A DNA stretch of 64,000 nt from Phreatobacter stygius (GCF_005144885.1 NZ_CP039690.1:2307001-2371000), one strand, 5' to 3'. Counted from the first letter of the stretch, positions 7,980 to 16,386 are shown. Translations and numbers: made by a program. Notes: generated by a model from the sequence alone, not told the origin.

Positions 7980-8738
7980 TCAGGTGGCCAGCGGCACGCC
8001 ATAGGCCCTGGCCAGCACCTGCGGGGTGAAGGCCTCGGCGACCGGTCCGGCGGCAATGACCGTCTTGTTGAGCACCAGCACGTCGCGAAAGCGGGCGGCG
8101 ACCGTGCCCAGGTCGTGATGCACACAGACCACCAGGCGGCCGTCCCGGTCGAGCGCGTCGAAGACATCCAGAATAATGCTCTCCGAGGCCGCGTCGACAC
8201 CCGCCAGCGGCTCGTCGAGAAACAGGATGCGGGCGTCGCGGGCAAGCCCCCGGGCGAGAAAGACGCGCTGCTGCTGACCACCCGACATGGCACCGATCTG
8301 CCGGCTGGCCAGATCGGCGAGCCCGACACGGTCGAGCAGGTCGAGCGCCTTGCCGCGCCGGGCCCGGCCATAGGCCCTGAACCAGCCGGTCTCGCGCACC
8401 ATGCCCTGCAGCACGACATCGAGCGCCGTCGCCGGAAAGTCCCAGTCGACCGAAGCCCGCTGCGGCACATAGGCGGTCAGGCCGCGCGCCTCGTCCATCG
8501 TGCGGCCGCCGACATTGACCTTGCCGGTCGACGGCACCAGGCCGAGGATCGCCTTGATCAAGGTCGATTTGCCCGCGCCATTCGGGCCAACCACGGCGAC
8601 GAGCCCGGTTGCCGGCGCCACCCAGGTGATGTCGGTGAGCGCCGGCACGCCGCGATAGGCGACCGACAGGTCCTCCACCATGAGCCGGCCAGCCAGGACG
8701 TCCAGTGTCGGGCCGGGGGGGCGCGCCAGCATGGTCAC
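7980..8738 (-). CDS. sitB: Metal ABC transporter ATP-binding protein (SitB-like)
   Basis: A 252-residue ABC ATPase with Walker A GPNGAGKST, Q-loop in YVPQRASVDWDFP, signature MSGGQQQR, Walker B ARILFLDEPLAGVD and H-loop VCVHHD. The tryptophan-containing Q-loop (VDWDFP) is characteristic of Mn/Zn-type importers. It starts four bases after sitA and is followed three bases later by sitC, within a tight four-gene operon. It energises import through SitC/SitD. Confidence 0.93.
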   Translation of the reverse strand: MTMLARPPGPTLDVLAGRLMVEDLSVAYRGVPALTDITWVAPATGLVAVVGPNGAGKSTLIKAILGLVPSTGKVNVGGRTMDEARGLTAYVPQRASVDWDFPATALDVVLQGMVRETGWFRAYGRARRGKALDLLDRVGLADLASRQIGAMSGGQQQRVFLARGLARDARILFLDEPLAGVDAASESIILDVFDALDRDGRLVVCVHHDLGTVAARFRDVLVLNKTVIAAGPVAEAFTPQVLARAYGVPLAT

Positions 8739-8741
8739 GCC

Positions 8742-9707
8742 TCAGCCCGCGACATTCAGGCGGCCGGACATGCCGCGTTCGGGTGCGGTGCCGCCCAGCG
8801 CCCGGGCAATCGCCGTGACATTGTGGTCGATCATGCCGAGATAGGTGCCCTCATAGGTCCCTGGCTTGCCCATGGCGTCGGAGAACAGTTCCGCTCCGAT
8901 GGCGACGGTGTGGCCACGCCGGGCCGCGCCCTCGATCGCCGCCCGGACATTGCGGTCGGACACCGAACTCTCGACGAAAATGGCAGGGATGCGCCGCTTC
9001 ACCATCAGCTCGACGGTGGCCTCGATGGATTTCAGCCCGGCCTCGCTCTCGGTCGACAGGCCCTGGATGCCGTGCACCTCGAAATCAAAAGCCCTGGCGA
9101 GGTAGCCGAAGGCGTCATGCGCGGTCACCAGGAGGCGCCGTTCCGCCGGCACGCTGGACAGGATCCCGCTCGCATAGGTGCCAAGCGCCTGAAGCTCGGC
9201 AAGCGTCGATGCGAGCCGCGGCGTCACGGGATCGCGGTTGGGCCGCCCATGGGTCTCGAGCGCATGGGCCACCGCACGAACCACCACGATCCAGAGCCCT
9301 GGATCCATCCAGACATGCGGATCGGGCTTGTCCGGCACCTCCTGGTCGTTGAGGCGCCGCTCCCGGGGAACCGCGTCGGCGGCAAACACCACCGGCCGTT
9401 GCCGGCCGATCTGGGCAAAGGTCTCGCGGAACTGCGCCTCCAGGTTGAGGCCATGGGCAATCACCAGATCGGCCGCGGTCAGCTTGACGATATCGGCGCG
9501 GGTCGGGCGGTAAAGATGCGGATCGACGCCTTCGCCCATCAGCGATTCGACCTTGACCGCATCGCCCGCGAGCATACGTACCGCATCGCCCAGCATGGCG
9601 GTCGTGGTCACCACCGACAGCGGTTGAGCCGCGGCGGCGCGACCGAGGCCGAGCGCAAGACCAGCAGCGGCGCCGGCAAAAACCCGGCGTGAGACGGGTG
9701 GCATCAT
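8742..9707 (-). CDS. sitA: Metal ABC transporter substrate-binding protein (SitA-like)
   Basis: A 321-residue cluster A-I (ZnuA/MntC/PsaA) periplasmic metal-binding protein. The N-terminus looks Tat-like (SRRVFAG, then an Ala/Leu-rich stretch ending AAAAQ). Metal ligands probably include His in VDPHLY, His in DPHVWMDP, Glu in IFVESSVSD and Asp in GTYLGMIDHN. There is no His-rich loop of the kind usual in ZnuA, which favours Mn(II) or Fe(II) over zinc. The start MMPPVSRR is chosen because the longer frame would read through two operator-like sequences. First gene of the operon. Confidence 0.9.
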   Translation of the reverse strand: MMPPVSRRVFAGAAAGLALGLGRAAAAQPLSVVTTTAMLGDAVRMLAGDAVKVESLMGEGVDPHLYRPTRADIVKLTAADLVIAHGLNLEAQFRETFAQIGRQRPVVFAADAVPRERRLNDQEVPDKPDPHVWMDPGLWIVVVRAVAHALETHGRPNRDPVTPRLASTLAELQALGTYASGILSSVPAERRLLVTAHDAFGYLARAFDFEVHGIQGLSTESEAGLKSIEATVELMVKRRIPAIFVESSVSDRNVRAAIEGAARRGHTVAIGAELFSDAMGKPGTYEGTYLGMIDHNVTAIARALGGTAPERGMSGRLNVAG

Positions 9708-9731
9708 GGGTTCACCAGGGTTGAAGCGTTG

Positions 9732-9748
9732 TTGCAAGTCATTCGCAG
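9732..9748. promoter_or_regulatory. Operator-like inverted repeat 1 upstream of sitA
   Basis: TTGCAAGTCATTCGCAG is a near-palindrome 25 bp upstream of the sitA start. It matches the second site at 9784-9800 in 13 of 17 positions. The layout (TTGCRA, five bases, TCGCAR) resembles Fur-family (Mur/Irr type) boxes of alphaproteobacteria, which would suit a manganese or iron importer. Confidence 0.55.
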
Positions 9749-9783
9749 GAAATTGCGGCGCGAGGCCTCTCGTGTCAAGTTTG

Positions 9784-9800
9784 TTGCGACGCATTCGCAA
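9784..9800. promoter_or_regulatory. Operator-like inverted repeat 2 upstream of sitA
   Basis: TTGCGACGCATTCGCAA has perfect 6-bp arms (TTGCGA and TCGCAA) around a 5-bp centre. It lies 52 bp, about five helical turns, from the first site, so both sites would face the same side of the DNA. It is a candidate binding site for a metal-sensing repressor controlling sitABCD. Confidence 0.55.
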
Positions 9801-10013
9801 AAACCGCCCCGGCCGGACACCCGAAACGCCGGTGGCGCACCTGCGTCATGGGCGCGAAACGATCCAACCGCCATGATGCGTTTTCGTGACGAGGCGCGCG
9901 GCCGTGGACGACGGCGTTGCGCGCCAGCGTCGCGCCGGAGCGATCGGGGACATGCTAGGATTGTGCTCCAAAGCCTGCCGCCCTACCTTCGCATTCCCTT
10001 TCGGAGACCCATC

Positions 10014-10994
10014 ATGTTTCCTTTTGCCGGCAGCGACATCGCCCTTGTCGCCCTTGTTGTGCTTGCCATCATTATCATCTTTTCCGGCGTCAAGACGGTG
10101 CCGCAGGGCTATCAATGGACGGTGGAGCGCTTCGGTCGTTATGTCCGCACGCTCAGGCCGGGCCTGTCGCTGATCGTGCCGTTCATCGACCGGATCGGCC
10201 ACAAGGTGAACGTCATGGAGCAGGTGCTCGACGTGCCGAGCCAGGAGGTCATCACCAAGGACAACGCCAAGGTGACGGTCGACGGCATCGCCTTCTTCCA
10301 GTCGCTCGATCCGGCCAAGACCAGCTACGAGATCACCAATCTCAACCTCGCTCTGCTCAACCTGGCGATGACCAATATCCGCACGGTGATGGGCTCGATG
10401 GACCTCGACGCGCTGTTGTCGCATCGCGACGAGATCAACGAACGGCTGCTGCGTGTCGTCGACCAGGCAGCCTCGCCCTGGGGCGTCAAGGTCAATCGCA
10501 TCGAGATCAAGGATATCGTGCCGCCGGCCGACCTGGTGGCGGCCATGGGCCGGCAGATGAAGGCGGAACGCGAGAAGCGTGCGGTGATCCTCGAGGCCGA
10601 GGGTCAGCGCCAATCCGAGATCCTGCGCGCCGAAGGTCAGAAGCAATCGCAGATCCTGGAAGCCGAAGGCCGGCGCGAAGCGGCCTTCCGCGACGCCGAG
10701 GCGCGCGAACGCCAGGCCCAGGCGGAAGCCAAGGCGACCGAGGTGCTGTCGGTCGCAATCGCCGGCGGCAACTCCCTGTCGGTCAACTATTTCATCGCCG
10801 AGAAATATCTGAAGGCGCTCGAGGCCATGGCCCAGTCGCCGAACCAGAAGGTGCTGATCATGCCGGTCGAGACCACCCAGATCCTGGGCTCGCTCGCCGG
10901 CATCGGCGAGATCGCCAAGGCGGCGTTTGGAACCGACGCGCCGGCCCTGGCCAGGCTTGCGCCGCGCGGCAGCGTGCCGCCGGCCGGCGGCTGA
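10014..10994 (+). CDS. qmcA: SPFH/Band 7 membrane protein QmcA
   Basis: A 326-residue stomatin-like protein with one N-terminal membrane helix (ALVALVVLAIIIIFSG, about residues 10-25) and an SPFH domain from about 27 (VPQGYQWTVERFGRY). A long charged coiled coil follows (KAEREKRAVILEAEGQR onward) with repeated AEGQ units. Such proteins scaffold membrane microdomains and partner with NfeD proteins and FtsH-type proteases. The start at MFPFAGSD follows the SD-like CGGAGA. It is adjacent to an nfeD gene, the usual pairing. Confidence 0.93.
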   Translation: MFPFAGSDIALVALVVLAIIIIFSGVKTVPQGYQWTVERFGRYVRTLRPGLSLIVPFIDRIGHKVNVMEQVLDVPSQEVITKDNAKVTVDGIAFFQSLDPAKTSYEITNLNLALLNLAMTNIRTVMGSMDLDALLSHRDEINERLLRVVDQAASPWGVKVNRIEIKDIVPPADLVAAMGRQMKAEREKRAVILEAEGQRQSEILRAEGQKQSQILEAEGRREAAFRDAEARERQAQAEAKATEVLSVAIAGGNSLSVNYFIAEKYLKALEAMAQSPNQKVLIMPVETTQILGSLAGIGEIAKAAFGTDAPALARLAPRGSVPPAGG

Positions 10995-11007
10995 AGGTAG
11001 TCCCGAG

Positions 11008-11460
11008 ATGATCATCAACGGCTTTGCTTCACTTGGCGCCTGGGGCTGGATCGCCTTCGCAGCGGTCCTGCTGGTCGCCGAAATCGTCGTGCCGGGCTAT
11101 TTCCTGATCTGGCTCGGCGCGGCGGCAGCGATCACCGGGGTGATCTTCCTCCTCCTGCCCGACGCGTCCTGGCAGGTCCAGGCCGGCGTCTTCGCGGCGC
11201 TGGCACTGGCCAGCGTCGTCGCCTGGTTCCGTTTCGCCTGGAGCCGCAACAGCGACGCCAGCGATCAGCCGCACCTGAACGAGCGCTCCGGAACCATCGT
11301 CGGCCAGGAATTCGTCATCGATGAGCCGATCCAGGCCGGACGAGGGCGCGTCCGCATCGCCGACACGGTCTGGGCCGTCACCGGCCCGGATTGTGCGTCC
11401 GGGACGCGCGTCCGGGTCAAGCGCATCGACGGCACCACGCTGGTGGTCGAACCGGCCTAG
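11008..11460 (+). CDS. NfeD-family membrane protein
   Basis: A 150-residue protein with N-terminal helices (AWGWIAFAAVLLVAEIVVPGYFLIWLG) and a C-terminal OB-fold region (SGTIVGQEFVIDEPI... DCASGTRVRVKRIDGTTLVVEP). It belongs to the short NfeD1b group that interacts with slipin/QmcA proteins at the membrane. It begins 13 bases after qmcA, so the pair is an operon. It has no serine-protease domain, unlike the long NfeD proteins. Confidence 0.88.
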   Translation: MIINGFASLGAWGWIAFAAVLLVAEIVVPGYFLIWLGAAAAITGVIFLLLPDASWQVQAGVFAALALASVVAWFRFAWSRNSDASDQPHLNERSGTIVGQEFVIDEPIQAGRGRVRIADTVWAVTGPDCASGTRVRVKRIDGTTLVVEPA

Positions 11461-11490
11461 GGCGTGCACTCATAAAGGCTGCACGCCCTA
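11458..11490. terminator. Perfect 11-bp hairpin between convergent genes
   Basis: TAGGGCGTGCA (11458-11468) and TGCACGCCCTA (11480-11490) form a perfect 11-bp stem with an 11-base loop. It starts within the nfeD stop codon. There is no U-tract, so it may be a bidirectional stem-loop end or a REP-like palindromic element. The next gene on the other strand ends 62 bp further on. Confidence 0.55.
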
Positions 11491-11551
11491 GCGGTCGGGT
11501 TCGACGATGCCGGGGAACCGGCCGCGCCCGTTCCCCGAAAGTGCCGGTCCT

Positions 11552-12517
11552 TCAGGCCTTCGGCGGCCAGGGCGTCTCCGGGACCGGGGTCAGCGGACCT
11601 TTGCCGTCGGCAAAGGACACGAGATTGTCGACCACCAGTTGCGCCATCGCCCGCCGGGTATGGACCGAGCCCGAGCCGACATGCGGGAACAGCACGATGT
11701 GGTCCATGGCGATCAGTTCCGCCGGCACCCGCGGCTCGTCCTCGAACACGTCGAGACCGGCCGACTTGATCGTCTTCGCCTGCAGCGCCGCGATCAGCGC
11801 CTGCTCGTCGACCACCGAGCCGCGCCCGACATTGATCAGGACGCCATCGGGACCGAGGGCTGCCAGCACCTCGGCATTGACGATCTTGTTGGTCGCATCC
11901 CCTCCCGGCGCCACGATCAACAGGACATTGACGTCCCTGGCCATGCCGACAAGGGTTGGATAATAGCCGTAGGCGACGTCCTTCTGCTCGCTGCGGCCAT
12001 GATAGACCACTGGCACGCCGAAGGCATCGAGGCGCCGGGCGATCGCCTTGCCGATGCGGCCAAGGCCGAGAATGCCGACCTTGCGGTCGCGCAGCGTGCC
12101 GGTCAGCGGATAAGGTTTCTGCAGCCATTTGCCGGCGCGCAGATAGCGGTCGTTCTGCGGGAACTCGCGCACCGTCGACAACAGAAGGCCGAGCGCCGTG
12201 TCGGCGACCTCCTCGTTCAGCACGTCGGGCGTATTGGTCACCACGATGCCGTGCTGACCGGCCCAGGCCGCATCGACCGCATCGTAGCCGACGCCGAAAC
12301 TGCCGACGATCTTGAGATTGGGCAGGCGGCTCATCAGGGCGGCATCGGTCGGCGAATGGTTGCCGGTGGCGATCGCCATGACGGTCGGCGCCACCTCGTT
12401 CAGCATCGCCTCCTTGTCGGCCGCCTCCCACAGCTTGTGCACGGTGAAGCGTTGCGCCAGGCCCTCCTGGACCAGCGGCATCATCGGTCCGGTCATCAGA
12501 AGATCGGGCCTGCTCAT
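11552..12517 (-). CDS. D-isomer-specific 2-hydroxyacid dehydrogenase
   Basis: The 321-residue protein is an NAD(P)-dependent 2-hydroxyacid dehydrogenase of the glyoxylate/hydroxypyruvate reductase type. It has the Rossmann motif GILGLGRIGKAIARRL and the NVGRGSVVDEQAL segment, where Arg contacts the substrate carboxylate. The Glu in FEDEPRVP and the His in LFPHVGSGS are catalytic. The start follows a good SD (AGGGAG). It is divergent from a carbohydrate-type ABC importer with a shared 234-bp control region. It probably reduces a 2-keto acid made from the imported compound; that link is inferred from position. Confidence 0.92.
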   Translation of the reverse strand: MSRPDLLMTGPMMPLVQEGLAQRFTVHKLWEAADKEAMLNEVAPTVMAIATGNHSPTDAALMSRLPNLKIVGSFGVGYDAVDAAWAGQHGIVVTNTPDVLNEEVADTALGLLLSTVREFPQNDRYLRAGKWLQKPYPLTGTLRDRKVGILGLGRIGKAIARRLDAFGVPVVYHGRSEQKDVAYGYYPTLVGMARDVNVLLIVAPGGDATNKIVNAEVLAALGPDGVLINVGRGSVVDEQALIAALQAKTIKSAGLDVFEDEPRVPAELIAMDHIVLFPHVGSGSVHTRRAMAQLVVDNLVSFADGKGPLTPVPETPWPPKA

Positions 12518-12567
12518 GGTTCTACTCCCTGCTGCGGTCGCGCGAACTGTCCCATGCGACATCACAT

Positions 12568-12581
12568 TTCAAACGATTGAA
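12568..12581. promoter_or_regulatory. LacI-type operator candidate in the divergent control region
   Basis: TTCAAACGATTGAA has 5-bp inverted arms around a CG-centred core. AAACGATT fits the AANCGNTT core seen in many LacI-family operators. It lies between the hydroxyacid dehydrogenase and the ABC importer genes. A second palindrome, TGTGATCACA, is at 12598-12607. No LacI-type regulator is encoded in the window. Confidence 0.4.
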
Positions 12582-12750
12582 GGTTCCAAGGTGTTTCTGT
12601 GATCACACTTGATTTCAGAAATTCCAGCGTGCCACACTGGCCCCGACGAAAAGACACCCCGCTGCGTCCGGCCACACGGGACCGGATCAGAGAGCCCAGG
12701 TCAAGGGGCCGAAGCGCGGGGTACGGCTGACCGCCCAGGGAGGATCATAG

Positions 12751-13815
12751 ATGGCATCCGTCGACATCCGCGACGTGCGGAAGGCTTTCGGCTCGACACC
12801 GATCATCCATGGCGTTTCGGTGCCGATTTCCGACGGCGAGTTCGTCGTGCTGGTGGGTCCGTCCGGCTGCGGCAAATCGACTCTTCTGCGAATGATCGCG
12901 GGGCTGGAAAACATCACCGGCGGCGAGATCGCCATTGGCGACCGGGTGGTCAACAACGTTCCGCCGAAGGAACGCGACATCGCCATGGTGTTCCAGAACT
13001 ACGCGCTCTATCCGCATATGACGGTGGCCGACAACATGGGCTTCTCGCTGAAGCTCCGGAACGCCGCCAAATCGGAAATCGACGTCAAGGTGAAGCGCGC
13101 CGCCGAGATCCTCAATCTCGGCGCGCTGCTCGAGCGCTATCCGCGGCAACTGTCCGGCGGCCAGCGCCAGCGCGTCGCCATGGGCCGCGCCATCGTCCGC
13201 GATCCTCAGGTGTTCCTGTTCGACGAGCCTTTGTCGAACCTCGACGCCAAGCTGCGCGTCGCCATGCGCACCGAGATCAAGGAGCTGCATCAGCGGCTGA
13301 AGACCACCACGGTCTATGTCACCCACGACCAGATCGAAGCCATGACCATGGGCGACAAGATCGTCGTCATGCATGACGGCATCGTCGAGCAAATGGGCGC
13401 GCCGCTCGATCTCTACGACAACCCGCGCAACCTGTTCGTCGCCGGCTTCATCGGTTCGCCGGCGATGAACTTCCTGAAGGGCAAGATCGACGGCAAGGAT
13501 TTTGTCCTGGAGGGCGGCCAGCGCCTGCCGCTCGGCAAGCCGCCCGTCGGCTTCGACGGCAAGCCGGCGGTCTATGGCATCCGGCCCGAACATTTCCTCT
13601 TGGACGACCAGGCCGGCGCCGAGGCCGAGGTCATCGTCGTCGAGCCGACCGGTGCGGAAATCCAGGTCGTCGCCAAGCTCAATGGCCAGGACGTCATCCT
13701 GGTGTTCCGCGAACGCCATGACTTCAAGCCGGGCGACATCATCAAGCTCAGCACCGATCCGCGCGTCACCCATCTGTTCGACGCCGAGACCGGTCGTAAT
13801 CTCGGCCAGCACTGA
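12751..13815 (+). CDS. Carbohydrate-type ABC transporter ATP-binding protein
   Basis: A 354-residue ATPase of the UgpC/MalK/MsmK family. Walker A is GPSGCGKST, the signature is LSGGQRQR, Walker B is VFLFDEPLSNLD, and the H-loop is VYVTHD. A C-terminal TOBE/regulatory domain follows, with the AVYGIRPEHFLL motif. It is encoded ahead of the binding protein and two permeases on the same strand. It energises uptake of a sugar, polyol or sugar-acid-like compound; the substrate cannot be told from sequence. Confidence 0.94.
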   Translation: MASVDIRDVRKAFGSTPIIHGVSVPISDGEFVVLVGPSGCGKSTLLRMIAGLENITGGEIAIGDRVVNNVPPKERDIAMVFQNYALYPHMTVADNMGFSLKLRNAAKSEIDVKVKRAAEILNLGALLERYPRQLSGGQRQRVAMGRAIVRDPQVFLFDEPLSNLDAKLRVAMRTEIKELHQRLKTTTVYVTHDQIEAMTMGDKIVVMHDGIVEQMGAPLDLYDNPRNLFVAGFIGSPAMNFLKGKIDGKDFVLEGGQRLPLGKPPVGFDGKPAVYGIRPEHFLLDDQAGAEAEVIVVEPTGAEIQVVAKLNGQDVILVFRERHDFKPGDIIKLSTDPRVTHLFDAETGRNLGQH

Positions 13816-13972
13816 CGCGGCCCGCGCGCCGGCAAAGCTCGGCCGCGACGGCCGGCAGCACCACTTTCGAAGGCTCGCCATCGGATCACGCCAAGCGGGA
13901 TGAACCCGCCGAAACAACGGAAAGGCCCGCACCAGACGGGCTGCCGCCATCATCAAGGGAGGATCGACCATC

Positions 13973-15289
13973 ATGACCAGCATCACACGCCGTTCGCTCG
14001 TCAAAGGGGCAGCCGCCGCCGGCGCGCTGACCGCTTCGAGCGCCACCGAATGGGCCAAGGCCTGGGCCCAGGCATCGCCGTTCAAGCCGGAGGCCAATGC
14101 CTCGATCAGCGTGCTGCGCTGGCGCCGTTTCGTCGAGGCCGAGGACGCCCAGTTCAACAAGATGGTCGCGGCCTTCACCCAGGCGACCGGCGTCAAGGTG
14201 ACGCTGACCAGCGAGAGCTTCGACGACCTGCAGCCCAAGGCGTCGGTCGCCGCCAATACCGGCGCCGGCCCGGACATCTTCTGGGGCCTCTATTCGCTGC
14301 CCCACCTGTTCCCGCAGCGCTGCGTCGACGTCACCGACGTCGCCGACTATCTCGGCAAGAAATATGGCGGCTGGGTGCCGCTGGCCGAAGCCTATGGCAA
14401 GCTCGGCAACAAGTGGATCTCGATCCCGGTCGCGGTCAATGGCGGCTATATCAACTACCGCATTTCGTCGCTCAAGGCCGCCGGCTTCAACGAGGTTCCC
14501 GGCGACAATGCCGGCTTCCTCGAACTGTGCAAGGCGATGAAGGCCAAGGGCACGCAGGTCGGCTTCCCGCTCGGCCGCGCCACCGGCGACGGCAATGCCT
14601 TCGCCCATTGGCTGCTCTGGTCGCACGGCGCCTACCAGGTCGACGACAAGGAAAAGATCACCATCAACTCGCCGGAGACCGTCGCGGCGCTGCGTTATGC
14701 CAAGCAGCTCTACGACACCTTCATTCCGGGCACCGCCGCCTGGAACGATGCGAGCAACAACCGCGCCTATCTGTCGGGCGAGGTCCATCTGACCGCCAAC
14801 GGCATCTCGATCTACGCCGCGGCGAAGATTTCCCCGGATGCCAAGCAGCGCGAGATCGCCGCCGACACCGATCACGCCTTCTGGCCGGTCGGCCCGGTCG
14901 GCAGGCCGGCTGAAATCCAGCTGGCCTTCCCGATGCTGGCCATGAACTACACGCGCTCGCCGAATGCCTGCAAAGCCTTCATGGCGTTCATCCTGGAAGC
15001 CGAGCAGTTCAATCCGTGGCTCGAGGCGGCCGGCGGCTACCTGACCCATATGCTCAACGCCTATGACAACAACCCGGTCTGGACCACCGATCCGAAGACC
15101 CGGGTGTTCCGTGAATCGGCCAAGCGCAGCCTGGTCGCCGGCGCCCGTGGACCGCTGAACGAGAAGGCGGCGACCGCAACCGCCGACTTCATCGTGGTCG
15201 ATCTGTTCGCCAATTTCTGTACCGGCAAGGAGACCGAGGCAGGCGCCATCGCGCTCGCCGAACGCCAGTTGCGGCGCATCTATCGCTGA
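13973..15289 (+). CDS. ABC transporter extracellular solute-binding protein
   Basis: The 438-residue protein is a family-1 (MalE/UgpB-like) binding protein with a twin-arginine signal (TRRSLVKGAAAAGA) ending near AWAQA at about residue 34. The core has the usual two-lobe pattern, with NTGAGPDIFWGLYSLPHLF and a permissive PVAVNGGYINYR hinge region. It is followed by a tandem duplication and a set of alternating complementary segments before the permease genes. That is where expression of binding protein and membrane parts could be made unequal. Confidence 0.9.
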   Translation: MTSITRRSLVKGAAAAGALTASSATEWAKAWAQASPFKPEANASISVLRWRRFVEAEDAQFNKMVAAFTQATGVKVTLTSESFDDLQPKASVAANTGAGPDIFWGLYSLPHLFPQRCVDVTDVADYLGKKYGGWVPLAEAYGKLGNKWISIPVAVNGGYINYRISSLKAAGFNEVPGDNAGFLELCKAMKAKGTQVGFPLGRATGDGNAFAHWLLWSHGAYQVDDKEKITINSPETVAALRYAKQLYDTFIPGTAAWNDASNNRAYLSGEVHLTANGISIYAAAKISPDAKQREIAADTDHAFWPVGPVGRPAEIQLAFPMLAMNYTRSPNACKAFMAFILEAEQFNPWLEAAGGYLTHMLNAYDNNPVWTTDPKTRVFRESAKRSLVAGARGPLNEKAATATADFIVVDLFANFCTGKETEAGAIALAERQLRRIYR

Positions 15290-15291
15290 CG

Positions 15292-15325
15292 CCAGTCCCG
15301 CTGGCTTCCCAGTCCTGCTGGCTTC
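15292..15325. repeat. 17-bp tandem duplication after the binding-protein gene
   Basis: CCAGTCCCGCTGGCTTC (15292-15308) is followed directly by CCAGTCCTGCTGGCTTC (15309-15325), differing at one base. Each copy can form a small CCAG/CTGG stem. The duplication immediately precedes the alternating hairpin region. Confidence 0.75.
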
Positions 15326-15327
15326 AT

Positions 15328-15396
15328 GGAGGCGGCCGCGACGCCGCCTCCCATTGCCGATTTCGGGTGGAGGCGGCGCTTTTTTGAGCTGCCTCC
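15328..15396 (+). promoter_or_regulatory. Possible attenuator: four alternately complementary segments
   Basis: GGAGGCGGC occurs at 15328-15336 and 15369-15377. Its complement GCCGCCTCC is at 15343-15351, and GCTGCCTCC (one G-U pair) is at 15388-15396. Segment 1 can pair with 2, 2 with 3, or 3 with 4. The 2:3 hairpin is followed by GC and six Ts (15380-15385) and would be an intrinsic terminator, while 1:2 would prevent it. The arrangement lies between the binding-protein and first permease genes and could reduce or regulate permease transcription. Confidence 0.55.
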
Positions 15397-15420
15397 CTAG
15401 CCCTACGCCGGAGTTCCCCG

Positions 15421-16386
15421 ATGGCCGACGCCGCTCTCGCCAACCCGACCGCCAAGGCCTCGCCACGCGACGTTTCGATGTGGGACCAGCTGAAGCGCAA
15501 CCGCAATTGGCTCGGCGCCTGGTTCATGATGCCGGCCATCGCCTTTCTGGTGCTGTTCCTGGTCTATCCGCTGGGCAAGGGCATCTGGATCAGTTTCACC
15601 GATGCAAAGATCGGCCGCGCCGGCACTTTCATCGGCCTGGAAAACTACGAATGGCTGATGGGCGACACCGACTTCATCCGGGCGCTGATCTTCACCATCG
15701 TGTTCACCTTCATCGCCTCCGGCATCAAGTTTGCGGTCGGGCTCTATCTCGCCCTGCTGCTCAACAACAACCTGCCGTTCAAGGCACTGATCCGCTCGAT
15801 CGTGCTGATTCCCTTCATCGTGCCGACCGTGCTCTCGGCGGTGGCGTTCTGGTGGATCTTCGACACCCAGTTCTCGGTCATCACCTGGGGCCTCGTGCAA
15901 GTCGGCATCCTGCCGAAAGGCGGCGTGATCAACTGGCTCGGCGACCCGTTCCTCGCCCAATGTTCGGTGATCTTCGCCAATATCTGGCGCGGCATTCCCT
16001 TCGTCGCCATCACGCTGCTGGCCGGTCTGCAGACCGTGTCGCCCTCGCTCTACGAGGCGGCGACACTGGACGGCGCATCCAAATGGCAGATCTTCCGCCA
16101 CATCACCTATCCGCTGCTGACCCCGATCATCGCCGTCGTGATGACCTTCTCGGTGCTGTTCACCTTCACCGACTTCCAGCTGATCTGGGCAATGACCCGC
16201 GGCGGGCCGGTCAACGCCACCCATCTGATGGCGACGCTGTCCTACCAGCGCGGCATCCTGGGCGGCAATCTCGGCGAAGGCGCCGCCATCGCCACCGCCA
16301 TGATCCCGTTCCTGCTCGCCACCATCATGCTGTCCTGGTTCGGTCTGCAGCGGCGCAAATGGCAGGCGGGAGAGAACAGTGACTGA
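15421..16386 (+). CDS. ABC transporter permease (MalF/UgpA-like)
   Basis: A 321-residue inner-membrane permease with about six helices. The first is WFMMPAIAFLVLFLVYPLG. The conserved EAA loop is YEAATLDGASKWQIFRHITYPLL (about residues 212-234), which contacts the ATPase. It pairs with the MalG-like permease downstream. Translation starts just after the alternating-hairpin region. Part of the importer for an unknown carbohydrate-like solute. Confidence 0.93.
   Translation: MADAALANPTAKASPRDVSMWDQLKRNRNWLGAWFMMPAIAFLVLFLVYPLGKGIWISFTDAKIGRAGTFIGLENYEWLMGDTDFIRALIFTIVFTFIASGIKFAVGLYLALLLNNNLPFKALIRSIVLIPFIVPTVLSAVAFWWIFDTQFSVITWGLVQVGILPKGGVINWLGDPFLAQCSVIFANIWRGIPFVAITLLAGLQTVSPSLYEAATLDGASKWQIFRHITYPLLTPIIAVVMTFSVLFTFTDFQLIWAMTRGGPVNATHLMATLSYQRGILGGNLGEGAAIATAMIPFLLATIMLSWFGLQRRKWQAGENSD

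Noticed and set aside
6067-9692. Two long plus-strand frames (6067-7971 and 7086-9692)
   Set aside because: They are antisense to sitABCD and have low-complexity charged composition. The minus-strand genes have full ABC motifs and tight operon spacing.
13886-15466. 526-codon minus-strand frame
   Set aside because: Antisense shadow of the solute-binding protein gene; no SD or recognisable domain.
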